DNA of 64,000 nucleotides from Planctomycetales bacterium (GTDB taxonomy: Bacteria > Planctomycetota > Planctomycetia > Planctomycetales > Planctomycetaceae), in contig JANQPT010000047.1 in NCBI GenBank assembly GCA_028285345.1, positions 62,001 to 126,000 on the forward strand. Direction: 5' to 3'. Each line of letters opens with the position of its first letter. The first letter of the stretch is position 1. Shown in pieces: positions 7,520 through 19,380 of this stretch. Made by a program: the position numbers and the translations under genes. The notes below the pieces were generated by a model. It worked only from the letters and a program-made list of their open reading frames with translations. It searched no databases and was not told the origin of the DNA.

Positions 7520-10138
7520 TCATTTGGATTGGTCGCCGATCCGCCGATCGAGCGTCGACAGCGACTCCTGAAACGTGTACTTGAGGTAGTCGTCTTCCGG
7601 ATGGACGAGTGATTCGTAGAGGATGTCGCGGGCCGCTGATGAATCAAAGAAACTCAGGGCTCGGATCGCCTCCAAACGGACGCGGGGATGTTCATCGTTG
7701 ATCTGAGTCTGCAGCAACTCCAGCGGTTTCGAAACGCGGTCGCGCCAATAGCACAGCACCCGCGTCGCCGCGGCGCGGGCGCGGGGGTCGGGCGACGTCA
7801 GCAGCTGCGCCAATAGCTTCTCGTCGACGACATCATGATGCTGGTGCACCCACAGTGCCTCCAGCAGGTGATGCTGGTAATCCTCGTCGGACTGGTCCAG
7901 ACCGGCGATCCATTGATCCAAGGCCGCCATAACTCCAGCCGTGTCCCGTTCGCGAAGTTCCCGGCGCACGCGATAACGCGTGCGGTCTTCGTAAGTCTTC
8001 AGCAGTTCCAGCAGCGCAGGAATCGGCTCACCGGCGATCTGTGGCGGTTTGACGAGCGGACGATCCTTGTAGCGGATCCGCCAGATTCTCCCATGGTTCT
8101 TGTCACGATTGGGGTCGCGGAGCGAATGCTGCATATGCCCGATCAGCGGATTGAACCAATCGACGACGTATAGTGCGCCATCGGGGCCGAACTGCAGATC
8201 GACCGGCCGGAAATTCGGATCGGAGGACTGCAACAACGGCTGCACCGGATCAGCGGCGAAGCCCGACCCCTCTTCTTTCATGCGATATTGCAGGACACCG
8301 TGAAAACCGATGCAGTTGTTAAGCAGATAGTTCCCTTGAGCCTCCTCCGGAAAATTGCGGCTGGAGACGAACTCGCAACCGGAGGTCGGACGCCACTGTT
8401 TCGTCAGGAATTGTTTGAGCTTCTGGTGTTTGTGTGGATAGTCGACTTGGCCGGAGAAGGCGGTGCCGTAGTAGTTCGCCCCGCCGGAAGCATCCGCGAC
8501 GAAGTTCTGACCCCAACGGTCAAAGGTGTGCCCCCACGGATTGGCAAATCCGTAAGAGACGAAGATGTCGAACTTTTCGGTCTTTGGTTCGTAGCGAAAT
8601 ACGCCGGCGTTCTTCAAGCGACGGGGACCGTAGGGTGTTTCGACTTGTGTGTGATGAAACGTCCCTTCCTGAAAATAGAGCGCTCCACCCGGCCCCCACG
8701 TGAAGGCGCTGATCGAGTGGTGTGAATCGGCGGAATCGAAACCGTGGAGGACAATCTCACGCTGGTCGGCGACGTCGTCGCCGTTGGTATCTTTGAGAAA
8801 CACCAAGTTCGGCTGTTGGGCGACGTACACTCCGCCGTCCCCCAGTTCGATTCCGGTCGGCACGTGCAGCCCGTCGGCGAACACCGTCCGCTTGTCCGCA
8901 CGGCCGTCGCCGTCGGTGTCTTCCAGAATCAGGATTTTGTCGTTCACCCGCTTGCCGGGCAGGTACATGGGATAGGAATTCATCGTGCAAACCCACAACC
9001 GGCCCCGCGCGTCGAAGGCGAACTGCACCGGGTTTTCCAATTCGGGAAACTGTTTGTCCGACGCGAACAGATTCGCGACATAGCCGTCGGGCAAGGTAAA
9101 CGTCTCGAGTGTCTGCTCCGGAGACGTGATCACGATTTCACGTTCAAAGTTTGTCGGAATCGCCTTAATCTCACCGGTGCCGCTGTCGTCGACCTTCTCC
9201 GGAACAGGCTTGCCTTGAGCCACGTTCCACACGCGCTGGTCGCGGGCAGCGATCATCTTCCGCAGTTTCTTAAACTCGTCCGGAAAATTGACCACGCCGA
9301 ACGGCTCTTTGCGGCCGCCGTAGATATAAAAGCCGTTGACCGCGCGGTGGTCGTACCAGAACTGCAGATTCTTTTCGTTGACCGACGCGCGAAGCTTCTT
9401 CAGGTCGATCGCATCCGCCGCCTTGGGCCGGGCACCGAACAGCGCCTCGTCCAACACTGGCGCCAGTTGTGCATATCCCGCATCGTTCAGATGAACGCCG
9501 TTGATCGTCAAATCGGTGCCTGAATCGCTCATCACTTCCGCGCTGGGCGTGAATAGATCGACGAACGGCACTCCCTCCTTCGCTGCCACGTCCGCCATGG
9601 CGTCGGTGTACAACTTGATGTTGTTGTTGTTGGCCTTCCCGTCCGTGAGACCGGGGCGGTGCAAATCCTCCTGGGCGATCGGCGAAAGCAATACCAACCG
9701 CGGCGGCGACTGGCCGTTGTATTTGGTCGTCGTGGTCTGCGCAATGAACTTCTTCAGATCGGCACGGAACTTCTTCAGCCCCTCCGGGCCCGCGAATGAC
9801 TCGTTGACCCCAAAGCAGGCAATGACGACATCCGGCTTGTGATCTTTGAGAGTGTGCCCGTGATCCTGAAAATCCTTGGACCGCGGCCGCAACGTCAATT
9901 CGTCCGCCGACCATCCCAGATTGCGGACGATGAGTTGATGCTCCGGAAACCGGCTGTGCACCAGCGTCTCGAAGTGCCCGAAATGCTGCATTCGCTCGGC
10001 AAGCGTGTTGCCGATGATGACGATGCGATCGCCCTTGTTGAGTTGAAGTTGCTCGGCCGCTGATGTCTCGGAAGATTGAGTAAGAAACAGACCAGAGACA
10101 AGCAAGAGCGTCAAAATTCTGCTGCGGTTGTTCTGCAT
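7520..10138 (-). CDS. SGNH-like plus PVC dehydrogenase-type propeller plus HEAT protein
   Basis: An 872-residue exported protein with a signal peptide at residues 1-28. Residues about 35-240 form an SGNH/GDSL hydrolase-like domain, with block III as GVNES and the late NGVHLND motif. Block I reads IIGNTLAER, so the usual nucleophilic serine is missing. Residues about 360-690 form a beta-propeller of the PVC-specific membrane-bound dehydrogenase type (ARGRLWVCTMNSYP, DGDGRADKRTVFADGLHVP, GPDGALYVVDWFNP). Residues about 700-865 are HEAT-like helical repeats. Many relatives end in a cytochrome c domain; no CxxCH motif is present here. A role in extracellular carbohydrate oxidation or binding is inferred from the family. 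It is last in a minus-strand run of five genes. Confidence 0.85.
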   Translation of the reverse strand: MQNNRSRILTLLLVSGLFLTQSSETSAAEQLQLNKGDRIVIIGNTLAERMQHFGHFETLVHSRFPEHQLIVRNLGWSADELTLRPRSKDFQDHGHTLKDHKPDVVIACFGVNESFAGPEGLKKFRADLKKFIAQTTTTKYNGQSPPRLVLLSPIAQEDLHRPGLTDGKANNNNIKLYTDAMADVAAKEGVPFVDLFTPSAEVMSDSGTDLTINGVHLNDAGYAQLAPVLDEALFGARPKAADAIDLKKLRASVNEKNLQFWYDHRAVNGFYIYGGRKEPFGVVNFPDEFKKLRKMIAARDQRVWNVAQGKPVPEKVDDSGTGEIKAIPTNFEREIVITSPEQTLETFTLPDGYVANLFASDKQFPELENPVQFAFDARGRLWVCTMNSYPMYLPGKRVNDKILILEDTDGDGRADKRTVFADGLHVPTGIELGDGGVYVAQQPNLVFLKDTNGDDVADQREIVLHGFDSADSHHSISAFTWGPGGALYFQEGTFHHTQVETPYGPRRLKNAGVFRYEPKTEKFDIFVSYGFANPWGHTFDRWGQNFVADASGGANYYGTAFSGQVDYPHKHQKLKQFLTKQWRPTSGCEFVSSRNFPEEAQGNYLLNNCIGFHGVLQYRMKEEGSGFAADPVQPLLQSSDPNFRPVDLQFGPDGALYVVDWFNPLIGHMQHSLRDPNRDKNHGRIWRIRYKDRPLVKPPQIAGEPIPALLELLKTYEDRTRYRVRRELRERDTAGVMAALDQWIAGLDQSDEDYQHHLLEALWVHQHHDVVDEKLLAQLLTSPDPRARAAATRVLCYWRDRVSKPLELLQTQINDEHPRVRLEAIRALSFFDSSAARDILYESLVHPEDDYLKYTFQESLSTLDRRIGDQSK

Positions 10139-10269
10139 GGGAGGGATCTCTATCTAAGCGGTCTACGAAAATCGACGAAACATCGATTATCGTGCGAAGC
10201 GGGGGATACGGCAAGCGGCGGGGGAACGCTACAGCATAAACTCGCGGGCGGCGCCAAAGGCACGTACCC

Positions 10270-11868
10270 TTATTGGGAATTGCTTTCGATATCTTTGATA
10301 TCACCGAGTTTATCGCGCAAGACTTCCACCTGCCGAGCAATCGATTTCCGCGCCGTTGCGACAGTCTTTAGAATATTGTCGCTCTGCTTGCCGATTGTTT
10401 GCGCCGACGTTTCAATCTTGCCGAGCGCTTCGGCCCGTTTTTCGATTTCCAGTACGGCAACGTCGATCGCCTGGAAATCGGCCGCCTTCGCTTCATTTTG
10501 CTGCCCCGAGCGCACGCACAACGCTCGCGCCAACGTTAGAGAAGTCTTCAAGTAAAGATCGCTTTCCGGCTGTTCGGGATCCCAGATGACGACAATATCG
10601 TGGTGATAGCGGGTCAGGGGCTCTAAGCCGTCGGGAGCCGACTTTTGCGAGAACACAAATAGGCCGATTTGCGCATCGCGATTCTTGCGTGCCGTCTCGA
10701 TCTCCTCCAAAGCCGCGGCCAGATTGTATTCCTTCTTCTGTTTGGCTTCGACGACGATTCTGCCGCCGGCGGCGACGTTGTCCGGACCAAGCTCGACAAC
10801 ACAATCGCCCACCTTGCGATTCTTGATCAAACCGGTGCTGTTTCCGGTGTGCGTGGCGATGTCGCCGGCCCTTTGCGCCTCAGCCTGCACGACGGCAAAG
10901 ACCGCATCCTCGAATTCCATGCCGTGCGTCGTCGACCGCGCCGCCTCCTCGCGGCGGGTGACCATTTCGTTAAGCGCGAGTTTGACTTCCTCGCGAAACT
11001 TCTGATTGGCTTCCGCATGCGAGCCGAGCACCTTTAAGATTTCATTCTTGAGCCGCGCCAGCGACGAGTGATCGTCGTCCAGCGAGAATTCATCGGTAAT
11101 CGTCTTTTGGGCGCGGTCCACGTTTCTGACTAGCCGGCTCAGCGCGGAGTTGTCCTCGTCGAGGGAGAACTCCTGCACGACTTCGTCGATTTTTTTCTTC
11201 AGATCGCCGGTGAGCTTGCCGTGCTCTTCGCTTAGTTCCTTCACTAATCGCGACAGCGCGCCCTCGCGATTGTCGAGCGAAAACTCATCCAAGACCCGTT
11301 CGCGCTGCGCTGCAAGCTGCTTGTCGAACGTTTCGCGAAAGGCCGCCAGCAACCCTTGTGATTCCTCAGGGCCGAGCAGCTTCATCAGCGGACTGCCGCT
11401 CCCGAAATGGGCTGTGAGCGTCTTGCAAAGTTCGGAGTCCTCACCACCGATTTGCCGTCGCAACAGCGATTCCAGTTCGCCGTCTTTGCTGATCAGCCGA
11501 TTCACCCGCTCGGGAAGCCGCCCGCTTTCGGGATCGAAATAGTCTTTGAGCAGCCCGGTCATCCGTTCGTGGACCTGCTGTCCATGCTCGCCCAATTGCT
11601 GCTGCAAACCGAGCAACATCCGCTCGCTCTCCCGGCGAATCTGCTCACTGTCGACATGTCCCCGCGCTTGTCGCAGTGCGAGGACGCCGATCCGCAGCGC
11701 CGAGAGTGCAAATTGCTCGCGGGGGTCCCCTTCCGCATACCGGACAAGCTCCGCCACGGTGTCGGGATCTCGCACGACGAGTTCCAACGCGATCGAGTAG
11801 GGGACCTCGTCGTTGGTCTTAATCTCGCCGGGGGACGAAGAGGAGTCGATGCGATTGGTATCCGCCAT
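10270..11868 (-). CDS. Coiled-coil protein with PD-(D/E)XK nuclease-like domain
   Basis: Start chosen at the ATG at 11868, which has GGTGGA eight bases upstream; a GTG four codons earlier overlaps that site. The 532-residue protein has a helical N-terminus and then a repeated module: EFSLDNREGALSRLV (about 195), EFSLDEDNSALSRLV (233), EFSLDDDHSSLARL (260), and a degenerate copy near 110. Residues about 315-430 look like a restriction-endonuclease fold: Glu in GMEFEDAV, Asp in KVGDCVVEL (355), and the E-x-K in RIVVEAKQK (374-376). A C-terminal coiled coil follows (465-532). A role in DNA processing, like RmuC-type proteins, is inferred; no partner gene adjoins it. It was not recognised as a named protein. 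Confidence 0.75.
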   Translation of the reverse strand: MADTNRIDSSSSPGEIKTNDEVPYSIALELVVRDPDTVAELVRYAEGDPREQFALSALRIGVLALRQARGHVDSEQIRRESERMLLGLQQQLGEHGQQVHERMTGLLKDYFDPESGRLPERVNRLISKDGELESLLRRQIGGEDSELCKTLTAHFGSGSPLMKLLGPEESQGLLAAFRETFDKQLAAQRERVLDEFSLDNREGALSRLVKELSEEHGKLTGDLKKKIDEVVQEFSLDEDNSALSRLVRNVDRAQKTITDEFSLDDDHSSLARLKNEILKVLGSHAEANQKFREEVKLALNEMVTRREEAARSTTHGMEFEDAVFAVVQAEAQRAGDIATHTGNSTGLIKNRKVGDCVVELGPDNVAAGGRIVVEAKQKKEYNLAAALEEIETARKNRDAQIGLFVFSQKSAPDGLEPLTRYHHDIVVIWDPEQPESDLYLKTSLTLARALCVRSGQQNEAKAADFQAIDVAVLEIEKRAEALGKIETSAQTIGKQSDNILKTVATARKSIARQVEVLRDKLGDIKDIESNSQ

Positions 11869-11910
11869 GACGTGCTCCACCGTGAGACATTTCGTTGATC
11901 CTTAAACACA

Positions 11911-11931
11911 AACCCCCGGCTGAGCCGGGGC
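11911..11931 (-). terminator. Hairpin terminator between minus-strand genes
   Basis: CCCCCGGC TGA GCCGGGG forms a 7-8 bp GC stem, followed on the minus strand by TTTGTGTTT. It lies just after the esterase stop codon and before the next gene. It has the same design as the hairpins at 2171 and 50398. Confidence 0.6.
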
Positions 11932-11941
11932 CTGGGAGACG

Positions 11942-12820
11942 TTATTGTTTTTCGGTGTGTTCGACGATGAAGCGAACGGACTCGCGGAGCGTGCGTTCCA
12001 GCTCGTAGCCGCCCCAGCCATGATTCGCGCCGATCAAGAATTCAACACGACCGGGGACCTTTGCTACGGTGAGCGCCTCGACCATCTGCGTGGCTTGATC
12101 GAAGGGCACCAACCCATCTTTGGTGCCTTGATAGAGCAACAGCGGGGCGTCGCCCTCATTGACGTAGGTAATCGGGGACGCCAGCCGATAGGCCTCCTTC
12201 TTTTCTTCCTCAGTGCCGCCGATGAAGTTTTTCACGATTTCCCGAGAGCGCTCGGGATACTCCGCAAGGAGATTCGTTGGGCCGAAGAAACTGACGCCCG
12301 CCTGAATCTTGCTCGACCAGCCGTCCCAGCCCCCCTTGCCTTCCAGTCCGTCTTGCGGGTCCATCGTGCTGAGCATCAGCACGAGATGGGCGCCGGCCGA
12401 AAATCCAATGGCCCCAATCTTCTCCCGATCGAGCCCCAGCTCGTCGGCGTTGGCACGCATCCAGCGGATGGCACACTTGACGTCTTCGACACACGCGGGA
12501 AAGCGATGTTGCGGGGCGAGCCGATAGCCGACGGTGGCGGAGAAGTACCCCCGTTTGGCCGCCGCTTTCACCATGTCGCGATGTATCCGTTTGTTGCCGG
12601 CCGCCCAGCCTCCTCCGTGGATGTACACGATCGCCGTTAGCTTTTTCTCAGCCCCTTTGGGCCGCGCCCAGTCCAACAGCAGTGGCTCGCCCGCCCCCAC
12701 TCCGTAGACGACATCTTCTTCGTAGTCGATGTCCTGCTCAGCTTCGGCGGAAGCGACACTCGTCAATAGTCCGGTCAGCAGGAATGCAAGAAACATGCAT
12801 CGTATTGCAGCGAGGGGCAT
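11942..12820 (-). CDS. Secreted alpha/beta hydrolase (BD-FAE-like esterase)
   Basis: A 292-residue protein with a signal peptide (residues 1-25, cleavage after ASA). The alpha/beta-hydrolase signature is complete: oxyanion-hole HGGGW (IVYIHGGGWAAG), nucleophile elbow GFSAG, catalytic Asp in GTKDGLVPF and His in GANHGWGG. It best fits the bifunctional feruloyl/acetyl xylan esterase-like group found in polysaccharide-degrading planctomycetes, so deacetylation of plant or algal polysaccharide is a reasonable inference. GGAG lies five bases before the ATG. It follows the SMP-30-like propeller gene by 55 bases on the same strand, and the two may be co-transcribed. Confidence 0.88.
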   Translation of the reverse strand: MPLAAIRCMFLAFLLTGLLTSVASAEAEQDIDYEEDVVYGVGAGEPLLLDWARPKGAEKKLTAIVYIHGGGWAAGNKRIHRDMVKAAAKRGYFSATVGYRLAPQHRFPACVEDVKCAIRWMRANADELGLDREKIGAIGFSAGAHLVLMLSTMDPQDGLEGKGGWDGWSSKIQAGVSFFGPTNLLAEYPERSREIVKNFIGGTEEEKKEAYRLASPITYVNEGDAPLLLYQGTKDGLVPFDQATQMVEALTVAKVPGRVEFLIGANHGWGGYELERTLRESVRFIVEHTEKQ

Positions 12821-12875
12821 CGTTTTCTCCAGGTGAATATCGGTTGCAACCGCAAGCGGCCGGTTTGGTGCGCGA

Positions 12876-13823
12876 TTACTTCTTCTTCTTGGTTTTTCGT
12901 TGCGGACCGCGGACGTTCAGTTTGAGGCTGTAGAGCTTCTTGGAACAGGTCAAGTACAACGTCTTGCCGTCCTCGCCACCAATGGCGACGTTGGAGCAGA
13001 ACTCCGGCACCGGGATCAGCCCCAGTGATTTGCCGTACTTGTCGCAGACCCAAACGCCACCGCGTCCGCTGAGATAGAGATTCCCACGCTCGTCGATCGT
13101 CATCCCGTCCGGCGGATCGCGACGCTCGGTATCCGGATCGAAAAACACATAGCCTGGACCGACCGATCCGTCCGCTTGGATCGGATAGGCCCGCCAATGC
13201 GCCAGGTGGCTGTCGCCGACGTAGAGTGTTTTCCCGTCATTAGAGACCAAGCAGCCATTGGGAACCTGCATATCGGAGAGAACTTTTTGCACCTTCCCGT
13301 TCGACGCGAGGTGATACACGGCGCTGGTGATGCGGTTCTTGAAGTCGGGATCGGTGTAATAGATGCCGCCGCCCTTTTTGGGAGAGGCGGCGACGTCGTT
13401 CGGTTGATTGAGCGTGGTATCGTCGACTAAGACCTTCGTATCGCGCGGTCCCTCTTTGCCAATGCGGTAGCTCACCAGTTTGTTGCCGAACGCCATGGCA
13501 CCCAGCAGGCGGCCGTCTCGCGCTAAGCACGTGCCGTTGACCCCCTTTGTGTCATCCAGCCAAACGTGGGCCTTGCCCGCTCCATCGAGCCGCAGGATTT
13601 GAGTCGGCCGTTTGCCGGAGGGGAATGAGGTGAACAGCAAGATCTTCGCTTGCGGATCCCAAGTGGGGCCTTCGAAAAAGCTGTCGTCGCCGTATTCCTC
13701 GACCAAGGTTGCGCCTTTTGCCACCGTCGGCGGCAGAGGGTGCTGTTCCTCAGCCCGCAGTTGCGCGGAGCAAACGGCGACGAACAATACGATCAATCCA
13801 GCCGACGACTTCAAGGATTTCAT
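12876..13823 (-). CDS. SMP-30/gluconolactonase-like secreted beta-propeller
   Basis: Start placed at the ATG at 13823; an upstream TTG has no spaced ribosome site. The 315-residue protein has a signal peptide ending LRA and then a six-bladed propeller of the SMP-30/gluconolactonase/LRE-like type: FFEGPTWDPQ with the metal-binding Glu, LNQPNDVAASPKGG-like blade with Asn-Asp, YYTDPDF, VPNGCLVSNDGKTLYVGDS, and PPDGMTIDERGNLY. These supply the family's divalent-cation site. It may hydrolyse a sugar lactone in the periplasm. The C-terminus is a lysine-rich tail. The downstream neighbour is the esterase, and both fit sugar catabolism outside the cytoplasm. Confidence 0.88.
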   Translation of the reverse strand: MKSLKSSAGLIVLFVAVCSAQLRAEEQHPLPPTVAKGATLVEEYGDDSFFEGPTWDPQAKILLFTSFPSGKRPTQILRLDGAGKAHVWLDDTKGVNGTCLARDGRLLGAMAFGNKLVSYRIGKEGPRDTKVLVDDTTLNQPNDVAASPKKGGGIYYTDPDFKNRITSAVYHLASNGKVQKVLSDMQVPNGCLVSNDGKTLYVGDSHLAHWRAYPIQADGSVGPGYVFFDPDTERRDPPDGMTIDERGNLYLSGRGGVWVCDKYGKSLGLIPVPEFCSNVAIGGEDGKTLYLTCSKKLYSLKLNVRGPQRKTKKKK

Positions 13824-13889
13824 CGGGCGCAAGCTCCACCTAAAGTGTTAGGACAATCAGACAGCAGGTTCCATTATAACTGGCAGCCG

Positions 13890-15470
13890 TCACTTCGCGA
13901 ACTGCACGGTCCGCGTCTCCCGCAGCACGGTCACTTTGATTTCGCCGGGATAGGTCAACGTTTGCTCAATCCCCTTGGCAATTTCGCGGCAGAGCTTCGC
14001 CGCTTCTCGGTCATTGACTTGTTTGGCGTCGACGATGCAGCGGATTTCCCGGCCAGCTTGAACAGCGAAGGCGTGTTCCACGCCGGGAAAACCACAGGCC
14101 AAAGCTTCCAACTCTTCAAGCCGCCTGACGTATTTCTCCAAAGTCTCGCGGCGTGCACCGGGACGAGCCGCGGAAATCGCGTCCGCAGATGCGACAAGAA
14201 CGGTATAGATATAATCAACACGTATGTCGTCGTGATGTCCCAGCGCTGCGTGCACAACCTCGGCGCCTTCGCCATAGCGTTTGAGCAGTTCTGCGCCGAC
14301 TGCGGGGTGTCCCCCTTCCATTTCGTGATCGGCTGCTTTGCCAATGTCGTGAAAGAACCCGCAGCGTCGGGCCAGTGTGCCGTCGAGCCCCAATTGCTCG
14401 GCGAGCAATCCGGTCAGATAGGCGACTTCGATGGAGTGGCGTCGGACGTTTTGGCTGTAGCTGACCCGAAAATTCAACCGGCCCATCAGCATGACCAGTT
14501 TTTCGTGCACGTTGGAAATGCCCGCTTCCTGAATCGCCTCTTCACCGAGCGATTTGATATGAGCATCCATCTCCTTTTCGGTTTCGCTGACGATCTCCTC
14601 AATCCGCGACGGGTGAATACGGCCGTCTTGAATGAGCTTCGCCAATGACAGCCGAGCAATCTCGCGGCGGACGGTGTCAAAGGCGGATACAATCACCACG
14701 CCGGGCGTGTCATCGACGATCACGTCGACACCGGTAATCTTCTCGAACGCGCGAATGTTCCGCCCCTCGCGGCCGATAATCCGTCCTTTCATGTCGTCGT
14801 TGGGAATGTCCACCGAGGAGACAGTCGTCTCCGAGGCATGGCTGGCGGCACAACGCTGAACCGCCATTCCCACCGCTTCGCGGGCCAGCTTTTCGCAGTT
14901 CTCCTTCAAGTCCTGCGAGTGTTTGAGAATGACTGCGCCGGTCTCATTTTTCAGTTCGTTGTTTAGTTGGGACAACAAACGATCCTGTGCGGCATCAGGA
15001 GAGAGACCGCTGATCTTAAAGAGTTGGTCCCGCTCCTCTCGCAGCAATTGCTCCAGTTCCGATTCCTGAACGTCGATCTGCTTTTGGCGCTCCGTCAGCT
15101 TGTTCTGCAGGCCTTCGACCATCCGTTCCTTCTTGTTGATATCCTGCTGCAGTTCCCCAAGATTCGATTCACGGCGGTCGAGCCGTTTCTCCTGGTCACG
15201 CAGTTCCTCCTTGATCGTATTGGCCTCTTTCTCCATTTCTTCGCGGCGGCTGATCAATTCTTCCTTAGCCGCCAATTCCTCGGTCTTCTTTAAGTTTTCC
15301 GCCTCCTGCCTCGCCTGGGCGATAATCTCATCGCGCCGTTGGTAGGCCGCCCGTTTGCTGATGCGTTCGATGCTGAGCCCGATCCCCAGCCCAATCACCA
15401 GTGCCACACCCGCCGAAATCAGAGCGACATAGTCCGCTTGTGCCAGCAAAATCCCCCAAGTGCTCCCCAT
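13890..15470 (-). CDS. rny: Ribonuclease Y
   Basis: A 526-residue endoribonuclease that starts mRNA decay at the membrane. The N-terminal transmembrane segment (residues about 13-33) is followed by a long charged coiled coil (35-205). A KH RNA-binding domain carries [15 protein letters not shown], and the HD metal-dependent phosphohydrolase domain carries RHSIEVA and [12 protein letters not shown]. The C-terminal domain ends near [12 protein letters not shown]. Length and order match the family exactly. GGAGTGA lies before the ATG. It heads or stands alone before the minus-strand run; 57 bases separate it from the SMP-30-like gene downstream. Confidence 0.97.
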   Translation of the reverse strand: MGSTWGILLAQADYVALISAGVALVIGLGIGLSIERISKRAAYQRRDEIIAQARQEAENLKKTEELAAKEELISRREEMEKEANTIKEELRDQEKRLDRRESNLGELQQDINKKERMVEGLQNKLTERQKQIDVQESELEQLLREERDQLFKISGLSPDAAQDRLLSQLNNELKNETGAVILKHSQDLKENCEKLAREAVGMAVQRCAASHASETTVSSVDIPNDDMKGRIIGREGRNIRAFEKITGVDVIVDDTPGVVIVSAFDTVRREIARLSLAKLIQDGRIHPSRIEEIVSETEKEMDAHIKSLGEEAIQEAGISNVHEKLVMLMGRLNFRVSYSQNVRRHSIEVAYLTGLLAEQLGLDGTLARRCGFFHDIGKAADHEMEGGHPAVGAELLKRYGEGAEVVHAALGHHDDIRVDYIYTVLVASADAISAARPGARRETLEKYVRRLEELEALACGFPGVEHAFAVQAGREIRCIVDAKQVNDREAAKLCREIAKGIEQTLTYPGEIKVTVLRETRTVQFAK

Positions 15471-16324
15471 AGATCACTCCTCGCTTTATCACGCCGATCA
15501 CAGCAGGCCGAACCAGCATGGCGCATGCCGACTGCGTTGTTTTGAATCACTGGCCCCAATCGGCACGTGCCGATATTGGGTGGATGATCAATCTCCGAGA
15601 GCGATGAGCGGGGTGTGCGGACTTCACAGGATACGAATGCAACCAGTGAGTCGGCCAATCCCGGAACGAGAACGGCGGGCAAAGCACAAAAAAACCGGTC
15701 GGCGGGCGCTACCACTGTCTCCGGCGCGTGGCGATACTGCTGTTTGTCCGCTGCAGAAGCGCACGTTCCGCGACTCCGCACGATCGGCGCACGGGAATCG
15801 GAACAGTCTTCCACCCTCGTTCAACAGGCAGCATCAAAAGCAACCACGGAGATGTCGTCACTTTGCTCCAAGAGAATCTCCGCAACGCAATCCCATCGTA
15901 GGAACGGAGTTGCGCCGCACCCACAAGATCTGTGATCATCGAGCAGATCAGATTGATGATCACCAGGAATGTCGCAGACAGTTGTTCGAGCATCGTTTTA
16001 CATTCCGCAGTAAGTCATGTGAGTCCACGCATGACACGATTAGACAGAGGTTTGGTCCGCACAACGTGGTATCGTTGCACTTTTTCCCCGTTTCTCAACA
16101 ACAAAGCCGCCCGGAAGGTGTCTGAATTGTTAACGAAACGATAAGAAACTTGGCCGGTCACTCGACGAAAGCAGGATCTGCCCTGAGCGGAACAGACCTC
16201 CACTGGACGTCAGTTGACCGTAAGTCCATACTACCAAAGCAAAACGGATATTCAACCGTGAAACAGTAATTGGCCGGTTGATCACGAACTTCACCGGCAG
16301 GGTGGCCTATGTCTTCCGTGTACC
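15471..16324. other. Long intergenic region before rny and tilS
   Basis: About 850 bases between divergent rny and tilS. No gene is well supported. The best candidate is a 94-codon minus-strand frame at 15709-15993, whose N-terminus (LSATFLVIINLICSMITDLV) would be a membrane helix, but its C-terminal half is Arg/Ser-rich and unconvincing. Frames on the plus strand are Arg/His/Ser-rich shadows. The region probably carries a long rny leader and promoters; no riboswitch or known RNA fold was recognised. Confidence 0.35.
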
Positions 16325-17356
16325 ATGTCTTATCCCGATCAGAAGTTATTCCTCGAATCGCTCCGCCATGGCCTGGCGCCTGTCAATGAGGCCGGAAATG
16401 TCTTGCTGGCGGTCTCGGGAGGAGCGGATAGCGTTGCCCTATTGCGCGGAACGCTCGCTCTTCCGGAGCGGTCATCCTGGCGGATCGGTGTTGCCCACTT
16501 CAACCACATGCTACGCGGTGAGGACTCAGTTCGGGATGCAGAGTGGCTGGAGCAAGTCTGCAGCGGCCTTGGCGTCGAATTTGTTGTTGGCGCCGCCCCA
16601 ATTCCCGAGATCGCCTCAGAGTCGGGACAGGGGATCGAGGAAACCGCGCGAAAGATGCGTTATGAGTTCCTGAGCAAAACGGCGCGTCGGAATGGCTTTG
16701 CTTTCGTCGCCACCGCTCATACCAAGGATGATCAAGTCGAGACGATTCTGCACCACATCGTGCGTGGGACCGGTCTCGCCGGCCTCCGGGGCATGCGATC
16801 TCAGCGTGAACTGTCACCAGCAACTGCTGATGATGAACCGCCGGTCTCGCTGTTGCGTCCGATGCTCAATGTCACACGCGGTGATGCTGAGCAATTTCTT
16901 CGGGAGTTGCAGCAAGATTATCGAAACGACCCGTCAAATCGCGATCCCGGCTTCACGCGCAACCGCATCCGCCACGAGTTGCTTCCGCAATTGGAGGAGG
17001 CGTTCAATCCACAGGTCCGCAAAGCACTGGCCCAATTGGGTCAGCAAGCCGCGGAGTTACACGAAGCGTGGGAAGTCCTCGCCGCACGGCTGCTCGTCGA
17101 CGCCGTCGTCGACGCCGGAGCCGACATTGGGCGGCTGCGGGTGGACAAACTCTGTTCGCAGCCGCGGCCGTTGATCCGCGAATGTTTCGCGCTCTTTTGG
17201 AAACGGCAGGATTGGCCGCGCCGTAGAATGTCTCAAGAACACTTCGAGAGTCTTGCGGACGTAACGCTGCACGGTGGAACAACGACGTTGCCAGGAGGAA
17301 TCACTGCGCAGCGGCGAGACGGTTTAGTGGTATTGCGACGTGCGCAGCACGACTAA
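16325..17356 (+). CDS. tilS: tRNA(Ile)-lysidine synthase
   Basis: A 343-residue N-type ATP pyrophosphatase that converts cytidine 34 of the CAU-anticodon tRNA-Ile to lysidine, so that it reads AUA. The PP-loop is AVSGGADS (residues about 29-36). Other family motifs are FNHMLRGEDS, GIEETARKMRYEFL, and ATAHTKDDQVETILHHIVRGTGLAGLRGM, with the later FTRNRIRHELLPQLE. The C-terminal substrate-binding part is short and lacks a clear second domain, as in compact TilS forms. It converges on glgB with 41 bases between stops and no visible terminator. An essential cytoplasmic tRNA-modifying enzyme. Confidence 0.95.
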   Translation: MSYPDQKLFLESLRHGLAPVNEAGNVLLAVSGGADSVALLRGTLALPERSSWRIGVAHFNHMLRGEDSVRDAEWLEQVCSGLGVEFVVGAAPIPEIASESGQGIEETARKMRYEFLSKTARRNGFAFVATAHTKDDQVETILHHIVRGTGLAGLRGMRSQRELSPATADDEPPVSLLRPMLNVTRGDAEQFLRELQQDYRNDPSNRDPGFTRNRIRHELLPQLEEAFNPQVRKALAQLGQQAAELHEAWEVLAARLLVDAVVDAGADIGRLRVDKLCSQPRPLIRECFALFWKRQDWPRRRMSQEHFESLADVTLHGGTTTLPGGITAQRRDGLVVLRRAQHD

Positions 17357-17397
17357 CGCGACGCGAATGACGTTTCCAATCGGGAGTTCCGCAGCAT

Positions 17398-19380
<1,983 letters not shown>

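Noticed and set aside
9270-10340. 356-codon minus-strand frame overlapping the PVC propeller gene
   Set aside because: Same strand, other frame; Arg/His/Gly-rich without domain features, while the 872-residue frame has clear domains.
15460-16125. 221-codon plus-strand frame between rny and tilS
   Set aside because: His/Arg/Ser/Pro-rich, no motif, and overlaps the expected rny promoter region.
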